A DNA stretch of 64,000 nucleotides from the NCBI RefSeq assembly GCF_003217235.1, contig NZ_QJTF01000005.1, positions 62,001 through 126,000 of the forward strand, written 5' to 3'. A program made the position numbers and the translations under genes. Of this stretch, positions 10,087 through 21,937 are shown one piece after another. Numbering within the stretch: the stretch's first letter is position 1; each line of letters opens with the position of its first letter. Source of the stretch: Paramesorhizobium leguminum. Lineage in GTDB: Bacteria > Pseudomonadota > Alphaproteobacteria > Rhizobiales > Rhizobiaceae. A model generated the notes under the pieces. It did no database searches and had not been told where the DNA came from. It worked only from the letters and a program-made list of their open reading frames with translations.

Positions 10087-11370
10087 ATGGCTCTCGGATT
10101 CATCAAAAAGATATTCTCCTTCGGCAGGAAGCAAGCCGAGGAGACGCCCGCCGACAATGCGCCCGAAGAGGTGCTGGACGCGGAGGCCCTCGAAGCTGTC
10201 GCGCCGGAAGAAGCGCCTGAGGAAGCGGAAGAACCCCAACCCGTTCTTGCCGCCGAAGAAGCCCCTATTGCGGAATTCGAAATCGCCATCGACGCGCCGC
10301 CCGCCATGGAGCCGCTGCAGGTCGAACCTGAGCCTGAAGCCGTAGTACCGGAGCCTGCCCCGGCGCCGGTTCCGCCAAAACCCAAAAAAGTCGCGGTGGG
10401 AAAATCCGTCGAGGCGCGCGAAGAGGAAGCCCCTCCCGCAGAGCCGGAAAAGAAAACGACCTGGTTCGAGCGCCTGCGCCATGGCCTGTCGCGCTCCTCG
10501 CAGCAATTGGGCGATTCCATTGGCGGTATTTTCACCAAGCGCAAGCTCGATGAAGAGACGCTTCAGGATCTCGAAGACGTGCTGATCCAGGCCGATCTGG
10601 GCCTTGAGACGGCCATGCGCATCACCGATGCGCTGTCCTCCGGGCGCTACGGCAAGGACATCGCCACCGACGAAGTCCGCGCGGTTCTGGGCGAGGAGAT
10701 TGAAAAGGTGCTGGCTCCCGTGGCAAAGCCGCTGGAACTGGACCTTTCCCACAAGCCGCATGTCATTCTCGTCGTCGGCGTCAACGGTACCGGCAAGACC
10801 ACCACCATCGGCAAGCTGGCGGCGAAGCTCACCGCCGGCGGCCTCAAGGTGATGCTGGCAGCGGGCGATACCTTCCGTGCCGCCGCAATCGAGCAGCTTC
10901 ACATCTGGGGCGAGCGCACCGGCGCGCCCGTCGTCTCGTCAAAGCTCGGCGCCGATGCGGCAGGGCTCGCCTACGATGCCTGGGAAAAGGCCAAGGCGGC
11001 GGGAAGCGATGTACTGATCATCGATACCGCCGGCCGCCTGCAGAACCGGACCGAACTGATGGACGAACTGGCCAAGATCGTCCGTGTCCTCGGCAAGAAC
11101 GATCCGGAAGCGCCGCATACGGTGCTCCAGACCCTCGACGCGACCACCGGGCAGAACGCGCTCAATCAGGTCGAGATTTTCAAGAACATCGCGGGTGTCA
11201 ACGGCCTCGTCATGACCAAGCTCGACGGCACGGCGCGCGGCGGCATTCTCGTCGCCATCGCGGCCAAGCACAAGCTGCCGGTCTATTTCATCGGCGTCGG
11301 CGAACAGGTCGACGATCTCGAACCCTTCGCCGCGAAGGATTTCGCCCGCGCAATCGCAGGAGTGGCATGA
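10087..11370 (+). CDS. ftsY: Signal recognition particle receptor FtsY
   Basis: SRP receptor GTPase that docks ribosome-nascent-chain complexes at the membrane for SecYEG insertion. The 427-aa protein has a long acidic, Pro/Glu-rich A domain (about residues 15-130), an N domain and a G domain. The GTPase motifs are visible: G1 [15 protein letters not shown] near residue 232, [12 protein letters not shown]3 DTAGR, and G4 [10 protein letters not shown], ending in [15 protein letters not shown]. The amphipathic start [15 protein letters not shown] fits membrane targeting. The next gene starts directly after its stop. Confidence 0.98.
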   Translation: MALGFIKKIFSFGRKQAEETPADNAPEEVLDAEALEAVAPEEAPEEAEEPQPVLAAEEAPIAEFEIAIDAPPAMEPLQVEPEPEAVVPEPAPAPVPPKPKKVAVGKSVEAREEEAPPAEPEKKTTWFERLRHGLSRSSQQLGDSIGGIFTKRKLDEETLQDLEDVLIQADLGLETAMRITDALSSGRYGKDIATDEVRAVLGEEIEKVLAPVAKPLELDLSHKPHVILVVGVNGTGKTTTIGKLAAKLTAGGLKVMLAAGDTFRAAAIEQLHIWGERTGAPVVSSKLGADAAGLAYDAWEKAKAAGSDVLIIDTAGRLQNRTELMDELAKIVRVLGKNDPEAPHTVLQTLDATTGQNALNQVEIFKNIAGVNGLVMTKLDGTARGGILVAIAAKHKLPVYFIGVGEQVDDLEPFAAKDFARAIAGVA

Positions 11371-12039
11371 ATGGAACACCCGATCTTCGAACGCGATCCG
11401 TCCGATCCGGCAACCCTGTCGGACCCGATCCGCAAGGAGTTGCCGCCCATGCTCAAGCTGGCGCTGGAACTCGGACCACTGCTCGTCTTCTTCTTCGCCA
11501 ATGCGCGCGGAGAATGGCTGCTGGAGCGTTTCCCTGCATTGGGCGCCATCGGCGGCCCGATCTTCGTCGCCACCGCGCTCTTCATGGCGGCGACAGCGCT
11601 GGCGCTCATCGTCTCATGGGCGATGACGCGCACATTGCCGATCATGCCGCTCGTCTCCGGCATCGTCGTCCTCGCCTTCGGCACGCTGACGCTCTGGCTG
11701 CACAACGACACCTTCATCAAGATGAAGCCGACCATTGTCAACGGCCTGTTCGGCGGCGTGCTGCTCGGCGGGCTCCTCTTCGGCAAGTCGCTTCTGGGCT
11801 ATGTCTTCGACCAAGCGTTCAAGCTGGATGCCGAAGGCTGGCGCAAGCTGACCTTCCGCTGGGGCCTGTTCTTCCTGCTGCTCGCCGTCCTCAACGAAGT
11901 GGTCTGGCGCAATTTCTCCACCGACACCTGGGTCGCCTTCAAGGTGTGGGGCATCATGCCGATCACCGTTATCTTCACGCTTGCCCAGATGCCGCTTATC
12001 ATGAAGCATTCCTTAGAACCTATCGGGGAGAAGAAATAA
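11371..12039 (+). CDS. yciB: Inner-membrane septation protein A (YciB/IspZ family)
   Basis: 222-aa integral membrane protein with about five to six hydrophobic segments. Family signatures include [15 protein letters not shown] near the N-terminus and [19 protein letters not shown] near the C-terminus. YciB/IspZ proteins contribute to envelope integrity and normal septation in gammaproteobacteria and Shigella. Its ATG follows the ftsY TGA without a gap, and its stop TAA overlaps the gloB ATG by one base, so it lies inside the coupled operon. The first 25 residues are a soluble extension before the first membrane helix; a later Met at residue 27 (MLKLALEL) is a possible alternative start. Confidence 0.93.
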   Translation: MEHPIFERDPSDPATLSDPIRKELPPMLKLALELGPLLVFFFANARGEWLLERFPALGAIGGPIFVATALFMAATALALIVSWAMTRTLPIMPLVSGIVVLAFGTLTLWLHNDTFIKMKPTIVNGLFGGVLLGGLLFGKSLLGYVFDQAFKLDAEGWRKLTFRWGLFFLLLAVLNEVVWRNFSTDTWVAFKVWGIMPITVIFTLAQMPLIMKHSLEPIGEKK

Positions 12040-12824
12040 TGCCAGTCGCTCCGCTCCCGCCGCTCGAAATCGAGCAATTCCCGTGTCGCAGCGATAATTT
12101 CGGGGTCCTCATCCACGACCCGGAAAGCGGCCTCACCGCCACCATCGACGCGCCTGAGGAGGCGGCGATCCTGACGGCGCTGAAGCGGCGCGGATGGTCG
12201 CTGGATTATATTTTCACCACGCATCACCATATCGACCACGTGGAAGCCAACCTTCCGCTCAAGGAAAAATTCGGCCTCACCATCATCGGCCCGGAGGCTG
12301 AAAAAGCAAAGATTCCGGGCATCGACCGCACCGTCTCCGATGGCGACCGCTTCGAATTCGGTCGCTTCGAGGTGCATGTGATCGAAACACCGGGCCATAC
12401 GGCGGGGCACATTTCCTATTATCTTCCGCAGGCCAAAACGGCGTTCACCGCCGACACGCTGTTTGCACTCGGCTGTGGCAGGCTTTTCGAGGGCACGCCG
12501 GCCACCATGTTCCGCTCACTTTCGCGGCTCGTTGAACTTCCGGGTGACACGGTCGTTTATTGCGGCCATGAATATACCGAAAGCAACGCCCGTTTCGCTC
12601 TTACAATCGATCCGGAAAACCCGGCATTGAAGGAACGCGCCAAGGAAATCACCCGCCTGCGCGAGGCGGGCAAGCCGACGCTTCCCACCACGATCGCGCT
12701 CGAAATGGCCACCAACCCATTCCTGCGCTGGCATGACCCACGCATTCGCGCCCAGCTGGGAATGCAAAATGCGAGTGACGAAGAGATCTTCACCGAGATC
12801 CGCAAGCGGAAAGATCATTTTTGA
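12039..12824 (+). CDS. gloB: Hydroxyacylglutathione hydrolase (glyoxalase II)
   Basis: Metallo-beta-lactamase-fold enzyme that hydrolyses S-lactoylglutathione to lactate and glutathione, the second step of methylglyoxal removal. The 261-aa protein carries the metal motif THHHIDH (about residues 61-67), [23 protein letters not shown] and [13 protein letters not shown]. The start at 12039 overlaps the yciB stop (TAATG) and gives the normal length. A longer open frame extends left to 11367, but that part runs antiphase to yciB and is not coding. It is the last gene of the dapF run. Confidence 0.96.
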   Translation: MPVAPLPPLEIEQFPCRSDNFGVLIHDPESGLTATIDAPEEAAILTALKRRGWSLDYIFTTHHHIDHVEANLPLKEKFGLTIIGPEAEKAKIPGIDRTVSDGDRFEFGRFEVHVIETPGHTAGHISYYLPQAKTAFTADTLFALGCGRLFEGTPATMFRSLSRLVELPGDTVVYCGHEYTESNARFALTIDPENPALKERAKEITRLREAGKPTLPTTIALEMATNPFLRWHDPRIRAQLGMQNASDEEIFTEIRKRKDHF

Positions 12825-13039
12825 GGGGATAGCGAACAGCTCCCGTTCGATCGGAAAATAGCCATGGGCCGCCGGGTTGCCCGCAACGCCGCCTTCCCAT
12901 GATGAACGGAACGGCGTTTGTCCCGGCAATCGGCCCTACCTGCCCGACAATTAGCAAGCGTACCGTCCACATCCAGAAGCGGCTCGACTTTTCCAAAAAA
13001 ATCGCTAGCAGATGAGTGCAGTGTTTGTGATGTGGAAAT

Positions 13040-14146
13040 ATGCAGAGAATCCCCGATTTCGACGGCCTGCGTTTTGTGTTGTGTTTGGGAATAGCGTTTT
13101 TCCATTACTCCTTCCGTCTTCCTATCGAAAACACGGAATTACAAAATGTCATTCTGCGTTTTTCCTATTTTACCGATATATTTTTCATACTGTCCGGCCT
13201 GTTCCTGGCGCGCAGGCAAAATTATGTGTGGAATAGGCGCAGCTATGTTGCCTTCATAGCAAAACGGCTGGCGCGGATTTATCCGCTGCATGTCGCCGTT
13301 TTTTCCTGTTTCGCTCTCTTATCGGTGCTGACCGCAGCGGGGATATTGCATCCAAACATCCAGCCCGACCTGAGCTGGCGGAATGCCTTGGCGCAATTGT
13401 TTCTCGTCCACGGCTGGGGAATGGGCAGGAGTTTTTCCTATAATTACGTCAGCTGGTCGCTGAGCGCCCTGTTCTTGATGTATCTCTGCTTTCCATGTTT
13501 CGACGTGCTTCACCGGCGATATGGCGGAGGAGTGCTCATTCTTGTCATAGCTGCGGTGATCGGGGGCGAATACTTGGCGCGACGTTTGGGCGCTCCCTCT
13601 CTGACCCGGGTGCAATTTGCGGATATCGGTGTGCTACGCGCCTTGCCGTCATTTCTGTTCGGCATGTGGCTGGCCAGACTGCGGCCCACGGAGTTTTCCC
13701 GGCTGTCGATAAGCTTCGCCCTGATCGCCTGCCTGCTGGTGTTTCTGTTTTACCAGCCGTCCTATCCGGTCGGCAGCGGTCCCACCCTCGAGGGGCCGTG
13801 GCGGCTGCTGTTCCTTTATGTGTTTATGTTTGTTCTCTTCGTGGCAAGCATTCAGGGCATCTCCACGCCGTTGCGCTGGTCAGGATTCGTGACGTTTTCC
13901 CGCTATAGCTTCGGCATTTTCATCCTTCATCCGCTGGTTGGCTTGTTGTTTTTCAATGCGCTCCCCGCCACATGGGGAAGAAGCGTTGCGAGCGCGCTTC
14001 TCCTGGCTTCCGCCGGTGTCCTTGTCAGCGTCTTTGTGGCAGCCATTGCATGGCGGCTATTCGAAAATCCAGTTCATCGCTGGCTGATCGGCAGGATCGA
14101 TGCCTGGGCAAAGCGCCCGCATACCGCTCTAAGCGTGCCGAACTAG
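13040..14146 (+). CDS. Acyltransferase 3 family membrane protein (OafA/YrhL-like)
   Basis: 368-aa polytopic membrane protein with about ten hydrophobic segments. The start MQRIPDFDGLRFVLCLGIAF with FHYSF (His22) is the conserved catalytic region of the acyltransferase-3 family, which O-acetylates LPS, capsule or exopolysaccharide sugars using cytoplasmic acyl donors. The region is poorer in GC than its neighbours and uses more TTT/TTC runs, which suggests acquisition. It points toward two minus-strand genes for polysaccharide work, and its TAG stop shares the CTAG tetranucleotide with the stop of the next gene. The target sugar is unknown. The upstream 215 bases hold nothing recognisable beyond a short AT-rich stretch. 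Confidence 0.88.
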   Translation: MQRIPDFDGLRFVLCLGIAFFHYSFRLPIENTELQNVILRFSYFTDIFFILSGLFLARRQNYVWNRRSYVAFIAKRLARIYPLHVAVFSCFALLSVLTAAGILHPNIQPDLSWRNALAQLFLVHGWGMGRSFSYNYVSWSLSALFLMYLCFPCFDVLHRRYGGGVLILVIAAVIGGEYLARRLGAPSLTRVQFADIGVLRALPSFLFGMWLARLRPTEFSRLSISFALIACLLVFLFYQPSYPVGSGPTLEGPWRLLFLYVFMFVLFVASIQGISTPLRWSGFVTFSRYSFGIFILHPLVGLLFFNALPATWGRSVASALLLASAGVLVSVFVAAIAWRLFENPVHRWLIGRIDAWAKRPHTALSVPN

Positions 14147-15429
14147 TGCCGTCCGGTCAAATGCCGGAGACGGTTGCGGACCATGCGGGCGATATCGCGT
14201 GTGCGGCGGTAGAGGTGAATCTGCGAAGCGGCCTGCTGCGTAGCACGATGGGCAGCGGGATTGAGGCCGATCACCAGCGTCTCTATGGTTTCACGCTCGT
14301 GGAAGAGACGCGACATGACGGGATGATCGGGCACTGCGCAGGAATCGGTGCGCGCGATGTTCGGGTCTTCAAGATGGTTCTTCACCACCTCGATCATCAG
14401 CAAAGTCCCGGGAGAATAGGCGCTCAAATCTTCATCGTAGGCGGTCTTCCAGGTCCAGGCCTCGCCTGCTTCGACGAAGACGATAAGGATGGCGACGGGC
14501 TGGCCATCCAGCTCAAGCGTGTGGATACGGGCAAGGTCGCGCTCCGCCAGCCGATTGACCGCCTCGCGGGCGAAAGCGGCGCGGTAGCGGTCTACGGCCA
14601 TGGCGCTGCCGCGCTTGCCCTTCCAGCCTCCTGCTTCCAGCGCGAGAAAATTCTCGAAGCGGCGGCGGATTTCCTCAGGACTGCGGGCGACGCTGTAGGA
14701 GAGATTTCCTTGCCCCGCGAGCTTGCGCCATAACCGGGCATAATCCCGGCGGTGATGCGAGCCGATGGCTTGACGCAGATAGGCATCGCCCTCCATCCGG
14801 CTTTCCAGGAATGGGCGCTCGACGCGCTCGATAGCGGTTAACGGCAGGTTGCGGCCAAGCGCGATGCTGCGAATGAGCTGCGCGACGGAGCCGTTGGAGC
14901 GCATGTCCGGCAGGACGAGCACCTCCGGCATCTTGAGATGCCTGCGTGAAAGAATATCGAACAAATCTTCCAATACGCTGACGGGATCATCGCGGTCGAT
15001 CAGCGGAGTGCCCTGCGGGCCGAAGGGCGTCGCCCAGGCGCGGATGATCGGCGCGGAAACGGCAATGCCCGGGCGTTCGATCGTATAGGGCATCAGGAAG
15101 CGCAGGCGGCTGCGCGTCTCGCTTTCGTCGCGCATCACCATGAAACGCACCTGCCTGTCATCGAGCCGCGGCATTGCCGGAGCGAGGAAGCGTGGATTGA
15201 CGAATATGTTGGGCTCTATGGTCCGGAAAGTCAGGTGATCGAGTTCTTCAAGCAAATCGAAGCCGGCGGCGGCGCCATAAATGGCGAATTTGCGGGGAAT
15301 ATCGCGATGCCCGAGACTTTCCTCCAGTTTCTTGGCGACTTCGCCCGTCACATCCGTTTCGGCGAGCTCCGAGACAAGGCGCGCGGCGGACCCTCCCGCC
15401 GCTTCTTCGAGAAGGGGAATGGCAACCAT
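14143..15429 (-). CDS. FemAB/GNAT-fold acyltransferase-like protein of a polysaccharide module
   Basis: 428-aa protein. The central part, SHHRRDYARLWRKLAGQGN followed by FENFLALEAGGWKGKRGSA, matches the GNAT domain of the BcsL/CelD type often found in exopolysaccharide clusters. The later segment ARIHTLELDGQPVAILIVF with WTWKTAYDEDLSAYSPGTLL is the acyl-CoA-binding core. No membrane helices are evident, so it should be cytoplasmic and act on a sugar or lipid-linked intermediate; the exact substrate is unknown. Its start overlaps the stop of the upstream flippase gene by one base, which shows coupling. The 3' end meets the convergent acyltransferase at a shared CTAG. Confidence 0.75.
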   Translation of the reverse strand: MVAIPLLEEAAGGSAARLVSELAETDVTGEVAKKLEESLGHRDIPRKFAIYGAAAGFDLLEELDHLTFRTIEPNIFVNPRFLAPAMPRLDDRQVRFMVMRDESETRSRLRFLMPYTIERPGIAVSAPIIRAWATPFGPQGTPLIDRDDPVSVLEDLFDILSRRHLKMPEVLVLPDMRSNGSVAQLIRSIALGRNLPLTAIERVERPFLESRMEGDAYLRQAIGSHHRRDYARLWRKLAGQGNLSYSVARSPEEIRRRFENFLALEAGGWKGKRGSAMAVDRYRAAFAREAVNRLAERDLARIHTLELDGQPVAILIVFVEAGEAWTWKTAYDEDLSAYSPGTLLMIEVVKNHLEDPNIARTDSCAVPDHPVMSRLFHERETIETLVIGLNPAAHRATQQAASQIHLYRRTRDIARMVRNRLRHLTGRH

Positions 15430-16865
15430 CAGTATTGCTCCTCCGGTCGATGTATCCTTGGCGCTGGGGCAAAAACGAACATCGGAATGCCCAGACGGCG
15501 ATGAACCATCAAGGAAAGGGCAGAGGCCTCGAAAACCATGGCGATTGCGGTGGCGAGCGCGGCGCCCACAAGGCCGAAACGTGGAATGAGCAGCATGTTC
15601 AATGCGACATTGATGAACAGTGCAACCGCATAGAGCGCGGCGCAGACATTTTGGTTACCCGACATATTGAGCAAACTCTCCGCCGGTCCGACACTGGCGC
15701 GTGCGATCACCCCAATGATGAGCACGAAGAGTAGCGGATAACCTTGCGTGAATGAAGAGCCGAAGAGCGAGAGCATCGGTTGGCCCAAAAGCAGGAGCAC
15801 GATACCCAGGCCGAGCGTCGGCCAGAATGTCCACCGGACTGAACCGCTGACGAAGCTGGCGAAACGCTGCCGATCGCCGCTGTGCAGCAGTTGCGAATAG
15901 CGCTGGGCGACGCCGGCCTTGACGGCGAAATAAACAAAATGCGCCAGCGCGAGAATTTTGACGGTAGCAAAATAGACCGCGACATGGTCCGGGTCCATGT
16001 AATGACCGACCATAAGAACATCGACATTGATGAGTAGGAAAAAGAAGCCCTCGACCAGAAAAATCGGAACGGAAACGACGAACCACTCGCGCAGGCGCAG
16101 ACTGCGGCCGCCCTTTGGAACAATGCGGGAGATGCTGCCTCTGACAATGGTGAACTGGCCAAGCGTCGTCACCCAGGTCGCCAGTATCGCGGCGAATAGT
16201 GCCGTCACCGCCGTTGGCGCGAAACCCGCCAGGACTGCCGCGATCATGAACAGGAGCGAGAACAGCGGCCTTGCTATATAGGTCGGCGTCAACGCCGTGA
16301 CCACCCAGGAACGCGAGCGGGCCGTGCCATCCAGCATGTCGCCGAGTGCAATCATCGGCACGCAGACAAGCCCGAGGTAGAAAGGCATGACATAGTAGTT
16401 TTCCAGATGATCGCGAAAGAGAAAGACGCCGAGCGCGCCCAGAAGGGCAATGAGTGTTGAAGCGATAATGCCAAACACCCGCCCCATCCACAATATGCCG
16501 CGTATTTCATCGTAGAGATTGCGCTCGAAATATTCCGGCACATAGCGAATGATGGTGGTGTGCAAGCCCAGGCAGGATAGATTGCCAATGATAATGGCGC
16601 TGATCCACACCAGCACGTAAATGCCGTACTCGAACTCGCCCATCCAGCGGGCCAGCACGATCTGTGCAACAAGCGCGATTGCCGCACTGACAAGGCGGAT
16701 GGCGAAGGCGGCAAGCGAGGAGCGCTGCGCACCGGCCTGCGGATTGGATGCGGTCAACAACGCATCGACACGCTCCATCAGCGGACGGAGGCGCAAGGAG
16801 AACCTTTCCGGCAAAAGCCGGTCCGCTGCCGTGGCCGCTGAAAAACGCAAACGCAATTCTCCCAC
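15429..16865 (-). CDS. Oligosaccharide flippase family protein (Wzx/MurJ-like)
   Basis: 478-aa protein with about 12-14 hydrophobic segments, opening with the AAFAIRLVSAAIALVAQIVL helix and WMGEFEYGIYVLVWISAII typical of the polysaccharide transporter (MOP) superfamily. Such proteins flip undecaprenol-linked sugar units across the inner membrane. It is coupled to the downstream FemAB/GNAT-like gene by a one-base overlap. A soluble N-terminal piece of about 45 residues precedes the first helix; Met at residue 30 (MERVDALL) is a possible later start. No polymerase or glycosyltransferase is nearby, so its sugar partner must be encoded elsewhere. Confidence 0.87.
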   Translation of the reverse strand: MGELRLRFSAATAADRLLPERFSLRLRPLMERVDALLTASNPQAGAQRSSLAAFAIRLVSAAIALVAQIVLARWMGEFEYGIYVLVWISAIIIGNLSCLGLHTTIIRYVPEYFERNLYDEIRGILWMGRVFGIIASTLIALLGALGVFLFRDHLENYYVMPFYLGLVCVPMIALGDMLDGTARSRSWVVTALTPTYIARPLFSLLFMIAAVLAGFAPTAVTALFAAILATWVTTLGQFTIVRGSISRIVPKGGRSLRLREWFVVSVPIFLVEGFFFLLINVDVLMVGHYMDPDHVAVYFATVKILALAHFVYFAVKAGVAQRYSQLLHSGDRQRFASFVSGSVRWTFWPTLGLGIVLLLLGQPMLSLFGSSFTQGYPLLFVLIIGVIARASVGPAESLLNMSGNQNVCAALYAVALFINVALNMLLIPRFGLVGAALATAIAMVFEASALSLMVHRRLGIPMFVFAPAPRIHRPEEQY

Positions 16866-16947
16866 CGATATAATGGGCGCAAGTTAGGGTAGAATCTTAA
16901 AAAAAGAGTTCGTGAGGTTCCGCCGCTTGCCCCGCGCATGCCATAAC

Positions 16948-16975
16948 AAAACCACGCATTTCATGCGCGGCTTTT
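16948..16975 (-). terminator. Intrinsic terminator after the Nudix gene
   Basis: AAAACC-A-CGCAT (16948-16960) pairs with ATGCG-C-GG-TTTT (16963-16975) around a three-base loop. On the minus strand it ends in GGTTTTGTT, so it fits rho-independent termination of the Nudix gene, which stops at 17000. The flanking A and T runs would let it also work on the plus strand. Confidence 0.65.
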
Positions 16976-16999
16976 GTGTCAGAGCGATGGCAAAGGGGA

Positions 17000-17587
17000 T
17001 CAGGCGGAAGGCATTAAATTGAGAGCCGCGTATTGAAGCAGCAATATGGTTTTTCCGTCCTGTATCGCGCCTGTGCCGATCATCGCCAACGCTTCGTCCA
17101 ATCCCAGTTCAAGCACTTCGATATCCTCGCCTTCGCTCACGTTTCCACCACCGCTGGATTTCCGCATGGCGGGATCATATTCGGCGATGAAGAAATGCAA
17201 GCGCTCGGTGACAGAGCCGGGACTCATGAAGCAATTGAAGATTTCGCGGGCTTCTCCCAGAACCAGTCCGAGTTCCTCCTCGACTTCCTTGCGGATGCGC
17301 TCCTCGGGAGAAGCTTCGTCGAGCAAACCGGCAGCCGCCTCGATCAGCAGTTCGTCATAGCCATTGACATAGGCGGGAAAGCGGAACTGCCGCGTAAGCA
17401 AGACCGTGCGGCGTGCCGGATCGTAGGGCAGGAGCGTCGCGCCATTGCCACGATCATAGGTTTCGCGACTCATGGTCTGCCAGCTGCCATCCGAGCGCAG
17501 CCAATCGAAGGATGTCTTCTTGAGGACATACCAATCGTTGGAGAGGGTGGAAACTTCGTTGATGCGAATACGATTCTTGACTGACAT
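17000..17587 (-). CDS. Nudix hydrolase, NudK/ADP-sugar pyrophosphatase type
   Basis: 195-aa Nudix protein. The region EAAAGLLDEASPEERIRKEV followed by EEELG is the Nudix box in the compact form seen in E. coli NudK, and CFMSPGSVTERLHFFIAEYD downstream is also the NudK layout. NudK hydrolyses GDP-mannose and related nucleotide sugars. The glutamate usually found six residues after the box glycine is a serine here (GLLDEAS), while the metal-binding EEELG glutamates are intact. It has its own terminator and lies head to tail after secA, with 98 bases between. The match is to the family; the substrate is inferred. Confidence 0.85.
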   Translation of the reverse strand: MSVKNRIRINEVSTLSNDWYVLKKTSFDWLRSDGSWQTMSRETYDRGNGATLLPYDPARRTVLLTRQFRFPAYVNGYDELLIEAAAGLLDEASPEERIRKEVEEELGLVLGEAREIFNCFMSPGSVTERLHFFIAEYDPAMRKSSGGGNVSEGEDIEVLELGLDEALAMIGTGAIQDGKTILLLQYAALNLMPSA

Positions 17588-17647
17588 GCGGGCCTGCCAT
17601 CGACAATCGGGAAGAAGCGAAACGAATTTTTTCGTTGAAAGCCTTTA

Positions 17648-17670
17648 CCCTTCCGGCACGCCCGGAAGGG
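17648..17670 (-). terminator. Strong hairpin after secA
   Basis: CCCTTCCGG (17648-17656) and CCGGAAGGG (17662-17670) form a perfect 9-bp stem with a five-base loop, 16 bases beyond the secA stop. On the minus strand the next bases are TAAAGGC, so there is no real U-tract; termination may be weak or the stem may protect the mRNA 3' end. Confidence 0.5.
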
Positions 17671-17685
17671 CAAAGAGATAACGCT

Positions 17686-20415
<2,730 letters not shown>

Positions 20416-20779
20416 TGGTCCTTTCTCATCCGTTCAGCCGGTGATCCGGCATTCTCTCAGACTTTATTTACTCTCATAGAAAAATTTGCAAGAAAAGTCA
20501 TGGGTCCGGTTATCTCGACCGGGCGCACTTCTTCCGCAAGCTCTGGACGCAAAGCCGAAGGACAGATAAGAGGGGGGTCGAGTGATGTCAACGCAGAAGG
20601 AGGGAACTGGAAATACGCATCTTCGCGCATTCGCAATGCGCCGGACGACCCTAAGTGAAGCATTCTACCTATTTTATTTAAGCCGCATTAGGCGACACGG
20701 ATTTCATCCGGCCGCAAAATGCTTTAGCAAAATTTCGCCTTATTCATAAAGCCGTAAGGCCTTCGAAGGAGTGACTCCA
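20416..20779. other. Divergent control region between secA and the parvulin gene
   Basis: 364 bases without a convincing gene. It must hold the promoters of secA (leftward) and the peptidyl-prolyl isomerase (rightward). The last 100 bases are AT-rich. A 54-codon frame starting at about 20584 and a minus-strand frame at 20457-20663 have no recognisable product and no good ribosome-binding site. No known riboswitch could be recognised. Confidence 0.5.
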
Positions 20780-21694
20780 ATGACCTATTATCGCAAAGCC
20801 CTTTCCGCTTTGGCCGCGACCGCACTAATCGCAATCGCCGCCCATGGCGCATACGCCCAGGACAAGGCGCCCGTCGCCGACCCGGCAAAGGTGCTCGCAA
20901 CCGTTAACGGCCAGCCGATCACGCAGGCTGAGGTGGATCAGGCGTCGAGCGACCTTGACCCGCAGTTCTCCCGCCTGCCGGCGGAGCAGCGGCGGCTTGC
21001 CGCGCTTGCCGCGCTCATCGATATCAAGGCGCTCGCGACCAAGGGCAAGACCGAGAAACTCGACCAGACGCCGGAATTCAAGCAGCGCATGGATTTCCTC
21101 CAGGATCGCGCGTTGCACAACGCATATTTCGAGAAGGAGATCGTCGGCAAGATCAGCGACGCCGACGTTCGCGCCCGCTATGATAAGGAAATGGCCGCGA
21201 CACCGCCGCAGAACGAGGTTCGCGCCCGCCATATCCTGGTGAAGACCAAGGAAGAAGCGGACGCCATTATCAAGAAGCTCGACGGCGGTGCGAAGTTCGA
21301 AGACCTGGCGAAGGAAAACTCGACCGACGGTTCCGCTGCCAACGGTGGCGATCTGGGTTATTTCAGCCAAGGTCAGATGGTACCGGAATTCGAAAAAGCG
21401 GCTTTGGCGCTCGAGCCGGGCAAATATACCAAGGAGCCGGTGCAGACGCAGTTCGGCTATCATGTGATCAAGCTTGAGGACAAGCGCGCACAGCAGCCGC
21501 CCGCATACGATCAGGTCAAGGAACAGGTACGTTCTATCATCATGCGCGAGCGCTACGTCGATCTGATGAAAAAGCTTCGGGGCGACCTTAAGGTAAGCTA
21601 TACCGATCCGGAAATCGAAAAGGCGATGAAGCAGGCAAGCGGTGAAGCTGCTCCCGCCGAAGCTGCCCCTGCCAAGGAAACGCCGAAGCCGTAA
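20780..21694 (+). CDS. Periplasmic parvulin-type peptidyl-prolyl cis-trans isomerase
   Basis: 304-aa SurA/PrsA-like foldase. An N-terminal signal peptide (MTYYRKALSALAATALIAIA, cleavage near AYA-QD) sends it to the periplasm. Residues about 30-130 resemble the SurA N domain (NGQPITQAEVDQASSDL). The parvulin domain begins at NEVRARHILVKTKEEADAI and includes LGYFSQGQMVPEFEKAALAL and VQTQFGYHVIKLEDKR. The tail is Ala/Pro/Glu-rich. The start at 20780 is chosen over a GTG at 20771 because GAAGGAG lies at the right distance before the ATG. Such proteins fold outer-membrane proteins, fitting the autotransporter and Omp19-like products in this window. Confidence 0.92.
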   Translation: MTYYRKALSALAATALIAIAAHGAYAQDKAPVADPAKVLATVNGQPITQAEVDQASSDLDPQFSRLPAEQRRLAALAALIDIKALATKGKTEKLDQTPEFKQRMDFLQDRALHNAYFEKEIVGKISDADVRARYDKEMAATPPQNEVRARHILVKTKEEADAIIKKLDGGAKFEDLAKENSTDGSAANGGDLGYFSQGQMVPEFEKAALALEPGKYTKEPVQTQFGYHVIKLEDKRAQQPPAYDQVKEQVRSIIMRERYVDLMKKLRGDLKVSYTDPEIEKAMKQASGEAAPAEAAPAKETPKP

Positions 21695-21705
21695 TTTTGC
21701 GGATT

Positions 21706-21866
21706 GGCTCGCGCCCTCCTTCCCCCTTGCGGGGAAGGTGCCCGCGGAGCGGGCGGATGGGGGTGGTGATGGCTGCGCTTTTGCTGGAAACAGTCGCGTA
21801 AACGTCACCACCCCCACCCGACCCTTCGGGCCACCCTCCCCGCAAGGGGGAGGGAAGGTGCGAGCC
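21706..21866. repeat. Palindromic repeat family A, copy 1
   Basis: A 161-base inverted repeat between the parvulin gene and argJ. The arms begin GGCTCGC and carry CCCCCTTGCGGGG; the left arm pairs with the right arm over about 29 positions with a few mismatches. The middle holds GGATGGGGGTGGTGA and its inverse CACCACCCCCACCC. The same element occurs at 31996-32146 and 63444-63659. It probably works as a terminator or mRNA-end structure for the upstream gene. Confidence 0.85.
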
Positions 21867-21937
21867 AATTCGGCAGGGGGCACTGACTCGCCAGCGTTTC
21901 TATCTAGAACAAATGCTCCATAATATCTGGGGAACCC

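Noticed and set aside
11367-12824. Single long frame that would fuse an N-terminal region to gloB
   Set aside because: The first 224 codons run out of frame through yciB, which is a recognisable membrane protein; gloB has a proper start at 12039 overlapping the yciB stop.
20457-20663. 68-codon minus-strand frame upstream of secA
   Set aside because: No homologue recognised, unusual composition, lies in the expected promoter region.
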